A DNA stretch of 64,000 bases from JAMXLG01 sp963765935 (GCA_963765935.1 CAVXXX010000001.1:744001-808000), one strand, 5' to 3'. Counted from the first letter of the stretch, positions 7,818-16,967 are shown. Made by a program: numbers and translations. Notes: a model not told the origin generated them from the sequence alone.

Positions 7818-8969
7818 ATGAAGGTCATTGCGTCCGGCATCGCGGCCGTTGCGATCGCACTTGCGATTGCTATTCGCGCATTCGCTCAATCAGATGCGCC
7901 GAATGCCGGTGTCGAGTGGATTCTGCCGACTTCTCCGCCTGCAGTACCGCAGACCGATGCGGAAAAGGAACACGGCATGAACTTCGGACGCGCGCTGCCG
8001 CCGCTCGAAGTGCTCCGGCCGAGCCTCGATTCGCAGCTTCCCATTTTTCATCCACAGCCTGGTTTACATCTACGCGCCCACTATAAGGCAGCATCCTCAG
8101 ACGTGTTGCCGGGTCTCGCGAAAGCATGGGTTGCCGCGTTTCGCAAATATTATCCGGATGTCCGGATCGACGTCGATCCGCCGTATGAAGGAAGTATCGG
8201 CGCCAAAGAACTGGTGAAAGGCACGATCGACTTCGTATTCGTTTCCCGAGAACTCAAACCAGACGACATCACCGATTTTAGGGCGAAGTTCGGATATGAT
8301 CCGACGAGCATTCCGGTGTCGGGCGGTAGCTATCGGCACTTTGGTTTTCTCGATGCCGTCGGCTTCATCGTGAACGAGGCCAACCCGATCGAAACGCTGA
8401 GTTACAGTCAGATCGACGCGTTGTTTTCAAGCACGCATTTTCGGAGCGGCAAAGCCGCGACGACGTGGGGAGATCTCGGCCTCACCGGCGACTGGGCCGA
8501 CAAGCCGGTTCATCTCGTCGGCATCAAACCGTGGAATGGATTCGAGGAGTTCGTACGCCAACGCGTACTGAGTACGCCGGGACATCGCGGCGAATGGCGC
8601 GACGGCATCGATTTCTCGCCTACCGTTTTTCCAATCGCCGCAAAGGTCACCGCCGACCGGTACGCACTCGCGTACGATGGAATGGCGTACCTAACAACGC
8701 CCGTCAAAGTGCTGGCAGTACGTATGACGAACGACGGTCCGCCGATTGCGCCGTCGTACGAAAACGTCGCAACGGCGGACTATCCTCTCAGCCGTTTGAT
8801 CTACTTCAACACGAACAAAGCACCGGGCAAAGCACTCGCTCCGGCGGAAGCGGAATTTTTGCGATTCATCCTCAGCCGAGAAGGGCAGGCCATCGTGCAA
8901 GAACAGGGCGTCTACATGCCGCTACGCGCGTCACAAGTCGCCGGAAGCCTGAAACTCGTGCAACAGTAA
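7818..8969 (+). CDS. PstS-like phosphate-binding protein
   Basis: 383-residue periplasmic binding protein with signal peptide (ending near AIRAFAQS), paralogue of the gene at 1-981. It shares TTWGDLGLTGDW and YPLSRLIYFNTNKAPGKALA with it and has a typical C-terminus with FLRFILSREGQAIVQEQG. PstS homologues deliver phosphate to PstCAB, but no pstC, pstA or pstB is in the window. No ribosome site precedes the ATG, and the -10-like TAGGGT just upstream suggests a leaderless transcript. The last 39 bp overlap the convergent M14-like gene. Confidence 0.85.
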   Translation: MKVIASGIAAVAIALAIAIRAFAQSDAPNAGVEWILPTSPPAVPQTDAEKEHGMNFGRALPPLEVLRPSLDSQLPIFHPQPGLHLRAHYKAASSDVLPGLAKAWVAAFRKYYPDVRIDVDPPYEGSIGAKELVKGTIDFVFVSRELKPDDITDFRAKFGYDPTSIPVSGGSYRHFGFLDAVGFIVNEANPIETLSYSQIDALFSSTHFRSGKAATTWGDLGLTGDWADKPVHLVGIKPWNGFEEFVRQRVLSTPGHRGEWRDGIDFSPTVFPIAAKVTADRYALAYDGMAYLTTPVKVLAVRMTNDGPPIAPSYENVATADYPLSRLIYFNTNKAPGKALAPAEAEFLRFILSREGQAIVQEQGVYMPLRASQVAGSLKLVQQ

Positions 8970-9623
8970 GCGCCGAAAACACTCAACGTGGAGTGCCACC
9001 CGCTCCGGGAGCGGATGAGATCCGGGCGTTTCGAACGTCAGTACGTGTTCCGCGGCACCGCGCCGCAAGAGCAGCGAGAGCGAGAGTCCACCCAACTCCT
9101 CGGCTTCGGCCAATGGGTTCGGGCGTAAACACCGACGCGCGAGCCGCGATCCGATCGATCGCTCTCCGTATTCGTAGCAATAGAATTCATCGGCACCGTC
9201 ATCCTCATGCAGATCGACGGCGAGAACGAATTTGCGGTCGCGATTCGACATGACGATCGCCGACGACTCCGGTGATGTTCCACCGCGCCCAAACGTGCGA
9301 TTGATATCGATTCCATCGCCACTCTCTCGGGTGCGAAGATCGAACCCGGTGGGATTCGTGCACGGCCAGATGCGATACGAGAAACCGGCCGGGAGTGCAT
9401 TCGTTTCGACAAGTTGCAGCAGCGCAACAACGCCTGCCGGTTCATCGCCGTGAACGCCGGCGCTCAAATGAATGCACGGCATCGAGGAATCGCCGATCTC
9501 CACGCAGAGCAGCGTACGCGGTGCGCCGACGCAGGCGACTTCACGTACGCGCAGATCGTGCGTCGCGCGCAGGCTTTTCCATCGCTGCGCGAGCTCGTGG
9601 TAGGTGGGTAGCGATTCCGGCAT
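8931..9623 (-). CDS. M14/AstE-like zinc carboxypeptidase or deacylase
   Basis: 230-residue protein resembling M14 carboxypeptidases and the succinylglutamate desuccinylase/aspartoacylase group. Zinc ligands are likely His and Glu of SAGVHGDEPAG and the His of AVDLHEDDG; DINRTF supplies the substrate-binding Asn-Arg, and the Glu in TFETPGS fits the catalytic glutamate. It is shorter than most M14 peptidases, and specificity is unclear (peptide or acyl-amino acid). GGGAG precedes the ATG. Its start is only 14 bp from the divergent start at 9638. Confidence 0.7.
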   Translation of the reverse strand: MPESLPTYHELAQRWKSLRATHDLRVREVACVGAPRTLLCVEIGDSSMPCIHLSAGVHGDEPAGVVALLQLVETNALPAGFSYRIWPCTNPTGFDLRTRESGDGIDINRTFGRGGTSPESSAIVMSNRDRKFVLAVDLHEDDGADEFYCYEYGERSIGSRLARRCLRPNPLAEAEELGGLSLSLLLRRGAAEHVLTFETPGSHPLPERVALHVECFRRLLLHEFQASGDL

Positions 9624-9637
9624 AAACTCCCGCTTCC

Positions 9638-10255
9638 ATGAAGATCCAGGTCGGCGTGATGGGTTCTGCCGGCGGCCCGATTAGCGCTGCAGAACTCGAA
9701 CTTGCCCGGCGCCTCGGACGGCGGATCGCCCAACGCGGCGCAACGATCGTCACCGGCGCCTGCCCGGGCCTGCCGCATGCGGCAGTGGTCGGCGCTCACG
9801 AAAAGGGCGGCGTAAGCTTGGGCGTCTCGCCTGCGCTTTCCCGTGAAGAACACGTCAACGTCTACGGTTCACCGCTGCAGCCGTACACGACGATCGTGTT
9901 CACCGGTTCAGGATTGATGGGACGTGAGACGCACAACATCCATAGCTCGGATTTCGTCCTTTTCGTGGGCGGCCGCAGCGGAACGCTTGGCGAGTTCTGC
10001 ATCGCCTACGATGAAGGGAAGTTGATCGGCGTGCTCACGAACTCGGGCGGCATCTCGAATGAATTTACGCACATCGCAAGCATCGTGCGCAAAGAAACGG
10101 GATCGATCGTGATCGCCGACGATAATCCCGAAAAGCTCGTCGATCGATGCATGGATCTCTATTTGCGTTCTGCTATCCCGTCGTCGGTGGCATTCAATCG
10201 CGTCGCCGAGTTCCCGCTTCGCAAACCGGCCGTAACGCAGGAGACACGTGGCTGA
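9638..10255 (+). CDS. LOG/SLOG-family (TIGR00725-like) protein
   Basis: 205-residue Rossmann-like protein of the SLOG/LOG superfamily, which includes cytokinin-activating phosphoribohydrolases and predicted nucleotide-binding DprA relatives. Motifs: GSAGGPIS near the N-terminus, TGACPGLPHAAVVGAHEKGG, and GGRSGTLGEFCIA, matching the family motif PGGxGTxxE except for the leading Pro. Substrate unknown. No Shine-Dalgarno is visible, but GGCATAAAC about 13 nt upstream could be an extended -10 for a near-leaderless message. The 3' end overlaps the next gene by 8 bp, so the two are probably co-translated. Confidence 0.75.
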   Translation: MKIQVGVMGSAGGPISAAELELARRLGRRIAQRGATIVTGACPGLPHAAVVGAHEKGGVSLGVSPALSREEHVNVYGSPLQPYTTIVFTGSGLMGRETHNIHSSDFVLFVGGRSGTLGEFCIAYDEGKLIGVLTNSGGISNEFTHIASIVRKETGSIVIADDNPEKLVDRCMDLYLRSAIPSSVAFNRVAEFPLRKPAVTQETRG

Positions 10256-11606
10256 ACTAACATTCGTCGGCGCTGCCGGAACGGTCACGGGCAGCAAGCA
10301 TCTCTTGACGATCGGCGGAAAGCATATTTTCGTCGATTGCGGACTCTTTCAAGGTGTGGTCGACGTGAGGACCCTCAACGACGTGCCGCTTCCGGTCGAT
10401 CCGCGCGATATTGCGGCGGTGGTTCTTACACACGGACATCTCGATCATGTTGGGTACCTGCCGCGGCTCGTGCACGGCGGTTTTAACGGTCCGATCTACT
10501 GCACGCCGCCGACGCGCCTCGTCATGGATATCGTGCTCGATGATGCGGCGCACTTGCAGCAAGAACTGCAAGAGCGAGGCTTCCAGCATCAACGTCCGTA
10601 CGCGCCGCCCATCTACTACGATCAAGCCGATGTAGACCGAGCGAAAGCACACGCCCAACCCGTCGATCTGCACACCGGCTTCGCGGTTGCCGGCGTCGCG
10701 AACGCTACATACTTCAATGCGGGACACATTTTGGGTTCCGCATTCGTGGCGTTCGAGTTCGAAGGGAAACGCGTGGTTTTCTCGGGCGATCTCGGACGCT
10801 ACAACCGCCCGCTGCTCTTCGATCCGGAGCCGATCGGAAACGCCGATGATCTCGTGTGCGAATCGACGTATGCCGACCGCGTCCATCCGCCGGATGCGCT
10901 CGACGATCTTGCGCGCGTAATCTCCGAAGGCATCGATCGCGGCGGCGCGATCCTGATTCCCTCGTTCGCAATCGAACGTTCGCAAGACATTCTGCTCGCT
11001 ATTGCGACGCTCCAGTCACGCGATGCAAAGATTGCCTCCATTCCCGTGCATCTCGACAGCCCGATGGCGGAAAAGGTCGACGATGCGTTTGAAGCGTTCC
11101 CCAACGCGCACAAACCAATTCCCAACGACTCTCCGTCGCATCCGTTCGGCGTGCGTAATCTCACGATTCACATCACCGCGGAGGACTCAAAACGTCTCAA
11201 CCATGTCACCGGCCCGCACATCATCATTTCATCGAGCGGGATGGCATCGGGCGGCCGGATCTTGCATCATCTCCACAATCATTTGAGCGACAAGAAGGCG
11301 ACGGTTGTCTTCGCGGGTTATCAAAGCGCCGGAACGCTTGGCTACGTTCTCACTCACGGCGCCCATACGATCACCTTGTACGGCGACAATCTTCCGATCC
11401 GCGCAAACATCGTGCGGCTCTCCGGTTTTAGCGGACACGCTGACCGGGACGAGCTCAAACGTTGGCTCGGAACGTGCACGGCGAAGCCGCATCTCTACGC
11501 CGTGCACGGCGAAGCAGAGTCCGCTGCGGCACTTGCGGCGATCGCCGATACCGCGCTTGGATGGAAGGCCGACGTCGCGCGTCGCGGAACGACGGTGGCG
11601 CTGTGA
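10248..11606 (+). CDS. Beta-CASP metallo-beta-lactamase RNA-processing nuclease
   Basis: 452-residue hydrolase of the metallo-beta-lactamase/beta-CASP family (CPSF-73-like exo/endoribonuclease), cytoplasmic. Zinc-binding motif THGHLDHVGY, second-lobe AGHILGSAFV, SGDLGRYN, then beta-CASP elements: IPSFAIERSQ, the glycine-rich ISSSGMASGGRILHHL and SGFSGHADRDEL, and near the C-terminus the final His of YAVHGEAES. GTG start at 10248 inside the preceding gene. RNA cleavage or turnover is expected from the family; the actual substrate is unknown. Confidence 0.88.
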   Translation: MAELTFVGAAGTVTGSKHLLTIGGKHIFVDCGLFQGVVDVRTLNDVPLPVDPRDIAAVVLTHGHLDHVGYLPRLVHGGFNGPIYCTPPTRLVMDIVLDDAAHLQQELQERGFQHQRPYAPPIYYDQADVDRAKAHAQPVDLHTGFAVAGVANATYFNAGHILGSAFVAFEFEGKRVVFSGDLGRYNRPLLFDPEPIGNADDLVCESTYADRVHPPDALDDLARVISEGIDRGGAILIPSFAIERSQDILLAIATLQSRDAKIASIPVHLDSPMAEKVDDAFEAFPNAHKPIPNDSPSHPFGVRNLTIHITAEDSKRLNHVTGPHIIISSSGMASGGRILHHLHNHLSDKKATVVFAGYQSAGTLGYVLTHGAHTITLYGDNLPIRANIVRLSGFSGHADRDELKRWLGTCTAKPHLYAVHGEAESAAALAAIADTALGWKADVARRGTTVAL

Positions 11607-12637
11607 GCCAGCGCAGTTTTGCAAGCGATAACAACGCTCCGATCGCGCCCGAAATACTGCAGGCAATCGTCGATGCAAACGACGGCGACGCGGTGGGGTA
11701 CGGACACGATCCGTTCACCGCGCGCGCGATCGACCGGCTTCGCGCGCACTTCGGCGACGACACGGGCGTCTATTTCGTCTTTAATGGAACCGGCGCAAAC
11801 GTTGCGGCGCTGAGCTGCTTAGTCAAGCCGTGGGAAGCCGTGCTTTGTCCGTCTACGGCGCATCTGCAAACCGATGAATGCGGCGCTTTCGAGCGGTTTA
11901 CCGGTTCGAAAGTCATTCCGATACCAACCGCCGACGGGAAATTACAGCCGGCCGATCTCGAACCGTATCTCCATGCGGGGCATGACGAACACTTCCCGCA
12001 GCCTCGCGTCATCACGGTTTCGCAGACCACCGAGTACGGGAACCTTTACGAACCGGAGGAACTGCGGGAACTGTGCCGTTTCGCACACGAACGTGGGCTT
12101 CTCGTCCACGTTGACGGCGCGCGTATCGCAAACGCCGCAGCCGCGTTGCGTACGACGCCTCGAGCGATCACGAAAGATCTCGGCGTCGACGTCCTCTCGT
12201 TCGGCGGTACGAAGAACGGTCTCATGCTCGGTGAAGCGGTCTGCTTCTTCAAACCCGCGCTTGCCGCGGAAGCCATGCCATTCGCGAGAAAGCAGGCGAT
12301 GCAACTGGCATCGAAGATGCGGTACGTTGCCGCACAGTTCGAAGCGCTCCTAACGCGTGACTTATGGCTAAAATACGCTTCGCATGCCAACGAAATGGCG
12401 CAGCGTCTGCTTGCCGGTGTGCGCGGCATCCCCGGCATCGAGATCACGCGACCCGTTCGCGCGAACGCCATTTTCGCCAAGATGGAACGCAACGCAATCG
12501 CTCGGGCGCAGGAGAAATTTTTCTTCTACACCTTCGATGAATCGCTCCCCGAAGTGCGCTGGATGACACATTGGGCGACGACCGAATCGGACATCGACGC
12601 GTTCATCGCAGCGCTTCGAGAAGCCACTGCCCGTTAA
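11603..12637 (+). CDS. ltaE: Low-specificity threonine aldolase
   Basis: PLP enzyme of the beta-eliminating lyase/threonine aldolase family, 344 residues, splitting threonine or allo-threonine to glycine and acetaldehyde. The Schiff-base lysine is near residue 204 in SFGGTKNGLM; HVDGARIANA carries the conserved Asp that contacts PLP, and GHDPFTARA is near the N-terminus. The start GTG at 11603 overlaps the nuclease stop (GTGA) and gives the normal length; the upstream open frame is inside the nuclease gene. It meets the TonB-C gene tail-to-tail with 3 bp between stops. Confidence 0.87.
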   Translation: MSQRSFASDNNAPIAPEILQAIVDANDGDAVGYGHDPFTARAIDRLRAHFGDDTGVYFVFNGTGANVAALSCLVKPWEAVLCPSTAHLQTDECGAFERFTGSKVIPIPTADGKLQPADLEPYLHAGHDEHFPQPRVITVSQTTEYGNLYEPEELRELCRFAHERGLLVHVDGARIANAAAALRTTPRAITKDLGVDVLSFGGTKNGLMLGEAVCFFKPALAAEAMPFARKQAMQLASKMRYVAAQFEALLTRDLWLKYASHANEMAQRLLAGVRGIPGIEITRPVRANAIFAKMERNAIARAQEKFFFYTFDESLPEVRWMTHWATTESDIDAFIAALREATAR

Positions 12638-12640
12638 TCT

Positions 12641-12976
12641 TCAGACTTCAAAGTCGTAGAAATACCGCCCACCGACGGCCGAGCACGACGCAGTTTCCGG
12701 TGTAAACGCCGTTTCGCTTGCGACTTGCAAGGCGGCGGCATCGATAATCGCATCGCCGCTTGCCTGTGCGAGTTCGACCTTCGTCGGGCGCGCAAGAAGC
12801 GGATCGATCGTGACAATGAGTTTCGCGGTGCCGTGCTGATCGTAGGCGAGAAGAATCGGCGGAAGCATCGCCGGTTCGATCCGCACGATCGCAGGAGTAT
12901 CCGGCTGCACGCATGCGCCGCCATTTGCCGCGATTGATGATGCATTAAGAACAAGAGCTAGTCCGAGCGTCAACAT
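12641..12976 (-). CDS. Small exported TonB C-terminal-like protein
   Basis: 111 residues with a signal peptide (MLTLGLALVLNASSIAANGG) followed by a TonB-C-like fold: a variable first half and SGDAIIDAAALQVASETAFTP, matching the usual SGD..LDAAAL..V....F.P core. It lacks the TonB membrane anchor and proline spacer, so it is not an energy transducer itself. Two cysteines (CVQPDT and ASCSAV) may form a disulfide. ATG 12976 is preceded by AAAGGAAAAA, which selects it over an ATG 105 bp upstream. Confidence 0.65.
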   Translation of the reverse strand: MLTLGLALVLNASSIAANGGACVQPDTPAIVRIEPAMLPPILLAYDQHGTAKLIVTIDPLLARPTKVELAQASGDAIIDAAALQVASETAFTPETASCSAVGGRYFYDFEV

Positions 12977-13090
12977 TACAATTTTTCCTTTCTGATATGA
13001 CGTGGAGCGGGCTCCATCGCACGCTCGAACTGAAATCATCGTAGCGCCGCGCGTCTCAACGCGTCTCAACAAATGCTCCAAAAAAGCATC

Positions 13091-13127
13091 AAATAAAAAA
13101 GAAGAGCCGCGTGTAGCAGCCCTTCTT
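13091..13127 (-). terminator. Intrinsic terminator of the FAD reductase gene
   Basis: Read leftward, AAGAAGGGC (13127-13119) pairs with GCTCTTCTT (13107-13099) over nine positions with one G-U pair, around an 11-nt loop. The run TTTTTTATTT (13100-13091) follows directly. It lies 33 bp past the reductase stop codon. Confidence 0.65.
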
Positions 13128-13159
13128 GGAATTTGCTTAGAAACGTGGCGTTACGTGAA

Positions 13160-14398
13160 TTAGGCAGTCCAGTCGAGCATCGCTTCCCAATCGGGCTTGG
13201 GAAAGCGCTCTTTCGATTTTATCGCTTCGACGTACTTGCGTTTTCCGGAGCGATTGCCCTTACCCAGCATGATGCCGCCGACGAGGCGGTCTTCCCAAAA
13301 AAACAAGGAGCGGTACCACTTCTTCTCGTCGTCGATTTTGCGGACCATCTCGAGCTCCGGCTGCAGATCGGGCGAGAGCCCGAATTGCGTGATCGTTTGG
13401 CCTTTGAAGAGAAGCGACGAATATTCAGGGACGTCGTGGTACTTCTCGCTGCCGCCCATCATGTTTTGAGCCACGACCTTGCCGTGGGCGCCGGCGTTAT
13501 TCCAAGTTCCCATGCGGTACCGCATCTCGAGAATCGGATCGTAGAAATCGGCGATATCGCCGGCAGCGAAGATCCCTTTGATGTTCGTCTCGAGATGATC
13601 GTCGCAGAGAATGCCGTTGCGGCTGATTTCAATCTCCGTGCCGCAGACGAGGTCGGTGTTCATGGTGAGGCCGAATCCGACGCCGTAACAATCGGCCGCG
13701 ATCTCGAGACCGCTCTTTGTGCGCACCTTCGTGACGACGCCGTTGGAACGAACGAACTCCTCGACTTCGTGACCGTAATGCAGGTGAACCCCATCATTTT
13801 GCGCCGCTTCGTGAACGAATTCGCCGGCCGCGTCGTCCAGCAAGCGATGGAGCACACGCGGTCCTCGCAGCACCCAGTGCGTCTCGATCTTGCGCGATGC
13901 AAACGCTTCAGCCAATTCATACGCGATGAACGAGCCCCCGATCGCAACCGCGGATTTCGATCGATCGATTTGCTCCGAGATGGCCCGCGTGTCATCCAAA
14001 TACTGGAAGTTGTAGACGTTCGCCGCATCGGTCGAACCCGGAGCAGGATGAGGATTCGGCCGTCCGCCCGTTGCAATGAGCAATGCATCGAACGGGTATT
14101 CGCGCCCGTCGGCGACAACCGTGCGGTCGTCTATATTGACCTGCTCGACGCGCGTGCGCAGTTTCAGATCGATGCGATGTTCTTCGTGCCACCCGATCGT
14201 GCGCATCATCACCTTTTCTTCCGGTAATTGTTTGCGCAGCATCGGGGGCAGCGAGATTCGGTTGTAAAGGGGATAGGGCTCGTCACCGAAGAGCACGATC
14301 TCACACGCGCTATCATGCTTGCGTAGTTGTTCGGCGGCGGTCGTGCCGGCAAAACCGTTCCCCACGATTACATATCGCCGAACGTCGGAATACGGCAT
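13160..14398 (-). CDS. FAD-dependent pyridine nucleotide-disulfide family reductase
   Basis: 412-residue oxidoreductase resembling the NirB N-terminal half and rubredoxin/ferredoxin reductases. FAD-binding Rossmann motif VIVGNGFAGTTAAEQL, substrate-side NRISLPPML, ALLIATGGRPN, the NAD-binding AIGGSFIAYELAEAF and the second FAD site IFAAGDIADFYD are all present. It has no redox-active CxxC, so it probably passes electrons to a separate partner. It is divergent from 14410 with only 11 bp between start codons. The electron acceptor is unknown. Confidence 0.82.
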   Translation of the reverse strand: MPYSDVRRYVIVGNGFAGTTAAEQLRKHDSACEIVLFGDEPYPLYNRISLPPMLRKQLPEEKVMMRTIGWHEEHRIDLKLRTRVEQVNIDDRTVVADGREYPFDALLIATGGRPNPHPAPGSTDAANVYNFQYLDDTRAISEQIDRSKSAVAIGGSFIAYELAEAFASRKIETHWVLRGPRVLHRLLDDAAGEFVHEAAQNDGVHLHYGHEVEEFVRSNGVVTKVRTKSGLEIAADCYGVGFGLTMNTDLVCGTEIEISRNGILCDDHLETNIKGIFAAGDIADFYDPILEMRYRMGTWNNAGAHGKVVAQNMMGGSEKYHDVPEYSSLLFKGQTITQFGLSPDLQPELEMVRKIDDEKKWYRSLFFWEDRLVGGIMLGKGNRSGKRKYVEAIKSKERFPKPDWEAMLDWTA

Positions 14399-14410
14399 AA
14401 TAGGCGTATA
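14391..14410. promoter_or_regulatory. Possible bidirectional leaderless promoter
   Basis: Between the divergent starts (14398 on the - strand, 14410 on the + strand) only 11 bp exist. The + strand has CATAAT eight nt before ATG 14410, and the - strand has CATATA eight nt before ATG 14398. No Shine-Dalgarno fits on either side. Leaderless transcripts from overlapping -10 elements would explain it. Confidence 0.3.
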
Positions 14411-14757
14411 TGGACGTTCGGTTGGTTCAACTCCTGGGTTCGTTCATCCGCGCGCGGGGCGACTACGCGCTCGCGCGTCTGGAATGCGCAATGATCGACG
14501 ATGCAACGCCGGCGCCACCGATCATCGACCGTCTCGTCGACGCGTCGGAGATGACGCTGCGCGTGCAATGGCCCACGGTCGAACGCCAGCTCGAGGAAGC
14601 GATCCGGTACGGGAAAGGGCTCTCGCGCTCGAAGAGCCGCGCGTATCAACGCGAGCCCGGGTTTCGAGCTCTGGAACGTTCGTTACGCGAGCTGGATCAG
14701 TATGCGCGTGCTATCCGCTGGGTCATGACCGTGACGGAAAGCGAAGATCCGACCTAG
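14410..14757 (+). CDS. Small hypothetical protein
   Basis: 115 residues, not recognised. Predicted mostly helical and charged: LLGSFIRARGDYALARLECAM near the start, and a basic patch SRSKSRAYQREPGFRALERS followed by LRELDQYARAIRWVMTV. No signal peptide or TM segment. It is accepted because it fills exactly the space between the reductase start and the M20 gene, its stop overlapping the M20 stop region by 4 bp, and its composition reads like coding sequence. The start may be leaderless. Confidence 0.5.
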   Translation: MDVRLVQLLGSFIRARGDYALARLECAMIDDATPAPPIIDRLVDASEMTLRVQWPTVERQLEEAIRYGKGLSRSKSRAYQREPGFRALERSLRELDQYARAIRWVMTVTESEDPT

Positions 14758-15929
14758 CGGCGTTCGCCGTAAAGCGCCAGTCCCGTCATCATCCGGAAGC
14801 CGACTTCCAACGCGCGTTCGTCCATATCGTAGCGTGGGCTGTGCTGCGGTTCATGACCGAGTTCCGGTCCCCGTACGCCGGCGATAAAATACGCGCCGGG
14901 ACGTTCCTCCATCATATACGACATGTCTTCCGCCCACATGACGATATCGTGCGGATAGACGACGTTCTCCGCGCCGATCGTTTGCGCGGCGACCTCACGA
15001 ACGACATCGTTCATCGAAGGATCGTTGACGGTCGGCGGATAGCCCCAGAAGTATTCGAATTCATACTCGAGACGCATCGCCTCGGCGAGGCCGGCCGTCA
15101 TGCGTTCCATGCGTTGCGGAATCGAGCGCCGTACCGCATCGTCTAGCGCGCGCGTCGTTCCCATCATTTCGGCGAAGTCCGGAATCACGTTAAAGGTCGT
15201 GCCGGAGTGGACGGCACCGACGGTGACGACGACGGGATCTTTCGGCGCAATTTCGCGGCTTGGGATCGTCTGAAACATCGTAACGAGTTGAGATGCGGCG
15301 ACGATCGGATCGATCGACGTTTGAGGCATCGCGCCGTGTCCACCCTTACCGCGGAGCACGAGTCTGAAACGATCGGACGAAGCAAAGAACGGGCCGTCGC
15401 GAACACCGATCTTGCCGACGTCCAATCCGCTATACAAATGCAGCGCGAAGCAACGATCGACGTGCGGATTCTCCAGTGCGCCGTCGTCGATCATCGCTTT
15501 GTTGCCCGCCGGACCTTCTTCTGCCGGCTGAAAACAAAACACGATCGTTCCCGGAATCTGTTCGCGAATGCGCGCGAGCGCTCGCGCGCTGCTCAAGAGA
15601 ATTGCGACGTGACCGTCATGACCGCACGCGTGCATGGCGTCTTTACGCGTCGAACGGTATGGAACGTTTGCCGTCTCTTCCATCGGCAGCGCATCCATGT
15701 CCGCGCGCAAGAGCGTAACTGGTCCGAGACGCCCGCCGCGCAACGTTGCAAGCACGCCCGTCTTACCGACACCGGTGCGAATCTCATCGAAATCGCAATC
15801 GCGCAATTCGTTGACGATAAACGCGGCCGTTTCGTGCTCCTCGAACGAAAGCTCGGGATGCGCATGCAGATGGCGCCGATAGCGTATCAGTTCGTCGCGT
15901 GGTATTTCGAGGTCGGGAGTCGTCAGCAT
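14754..15929 (-). CDS. M20 amidohydrolase (hippurate hydrolase/IAA-amino acid hydrolase type)
   Basis: Di-metal amidohydrolase of family M20D, about 391 residues. Metal ligands and catalytic residues: MHACGHDGHVAILL, LRADMDALPMEE, FCFQPAEEGPAGN, and the late His in ELGHEPQHSPRYDMDE. A dimerisation lid follows around GKGGHGAMPQTSIDPI. The family removes N-acyl groups from amino acids; exact substrate unknown. ATG 15929 is used; TTG 15932 is an in-frame alternative. No strong ribosome site is visible. Confidence 0.85.
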   Translation of the reverse strand: MLTTPDLEIPRDELIRYRRHLHAHPELSFEEHETAAFIVNELRDCDFDEIRTGVGKTGVLATLRGGRLGPVTLLRADMDALPMEETANVPYRSTRKDAMHACGHDGHVAILLSSARALARIREQIPGTIVFCFQPAEEGPAGNKAMIDDGALENPHVDRCFALHLYSGLDVGKIGVRDGPFFASSDRFRLVLRGKGGHGAMPQTSIDPIVAASQLVTMFQTIPSREIAPKDPVVVTVGAVHSGTTFNVIPDFAEMMGTTRALDDAVRRSIPQRMERMTAGLAEAMRLEYEFEYFWGYPPTVNDPSMNDVVREVAAQTIGAENVVYPHDIVMWAEDMSYMMEERPGAYFIAGVRGPELGHEPQHSPRYDMDERALEVGFRMMTGLALYGERR

Positions 15930-15965
15930 CAAGAGCGACTAGGCTGCCTCGGCCGAAGGTTCCTT

Positions 15966-16967
15966 CTAGTGCGCTACGGTATTCAATGTCGCTGCGTCCG
16001 CGAGAATTTCGTACGAGCGCAGCCGTGCACGATGATCGAAAATGTGGCCGGTCGCGATAACTTCGTCGACGCCCGTCCGCTCGACGAATTTTGCCAGCCC
16101 GCGCGCGACCATTTCCCTTGTTCCCACGATCGTGTACATCAGCGAATGCTCGACCATCTCTTGCTCCATCGGCGTCCAGTAGCCGTCCATGGAATCAACC
16201 GGCGGCGGCAACGGTCCTGGACGCCCGCGACGGAGATTGATGAACGATTGTTGCTGCGACGTGAAGAGCCGTCGCGCATCCTCCACTGTGTCGGCCGCAA
16301 TGATGCTTACACCCGCCATTGCGTGCGGTTCTTTCAACCGCGTGGAGGGGCGAAACTCGTCGCGATAGATCCGCAAGGCCGGCATCAACAGGTCAGGCGC
16401 AAAATGCGATGCAAATGCGAAAGGCAACCCGAGCGCAGCTGCCAGCTGCGCGCTAAACAGACTCGATCCGAGCATCCATACGGAAATCTCCGCGCCGGCA
16501 CCCGGAACTGCGCGCACGGGTTGGCTTGGCAAGGCTTGCTGAAAGTAGTTCAGCAGTTCAACGACATCTTGCGGAAACGACTCATCGCTGCCGTGCAAAT
16601 TTCTGCGCAGTGCGCGGGCCGTCGCCGGATCGGTACCCGGCGCGCGACCTAAACCGAGATCGATTCGTCCGGGATAGAGCGCCTCTAGAGTTCCAAACTG
16701 TTCGGCAATTACGAGCGGAGCGTGATTCGGAAGCATGATGCCGCCCTAGCCGATCCGGATGGTTTTCGTTCCGGCGCCGATGTATGCCAACGCGACCGCC
16801 GTTGCTGCGCTTGCAATGCCCGGCATGTTGTGATGTTCCGCGAGCCAATAGCGTTGGAAATTCCAGCGCTCGGCATGTTGCGCAAGGTCGAGCGAATTGC
16901 ATAGCGCTTGCGCGGCGCTACCGCCTTCCACGATCGGCGAGAGGTCGAGAATCGAAACAGGAACCAC
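15966..16967 (-). pseudogene. LLM-class flavin monooxygenase interrupted by an amber codon
   Basis: Luciferase-like FMN-dependent oxidoreductase broken by one in-frame TAG at 16748-16746. The first segment (GTG 16967) reads VPVSILDLSPIVEGG and YWLAEHHNMPG, ending at TKTIRIG; the same frame resumes with GGIMLPNHAPLVIAEQFGTL and RIDLGLGRAPGTD and runs normally to 15966. In relatives the site is usually Ser in a VGSGG turn, so a single TCG-to-TAG change explains it. The downstream part could start at ATG 16736 but would lack the first barrel strand. Either a recent pseudogene or a base-call error. Confidence 0.75.

Noticed and set aside
13133..14227. 364-residue + strand frame opposite the FAD reductase
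   Set aside because: Antisense to a complete reductase with all FAD and NAD motifs; the + product has no recognisable motif.
15207..16652. 481-residue + strand frame over M20 and monooxygenase genes
   Set aside because: Spans two recognised leftward genes; product lacks family features.
16746..16748. TAG as evidence of genome-wide stop recoding
   Set aside because: Other genes in the window (for example the response regulator at 5170 and the E2 gene at 28709) end normally with TAG, so recoding is not supported.
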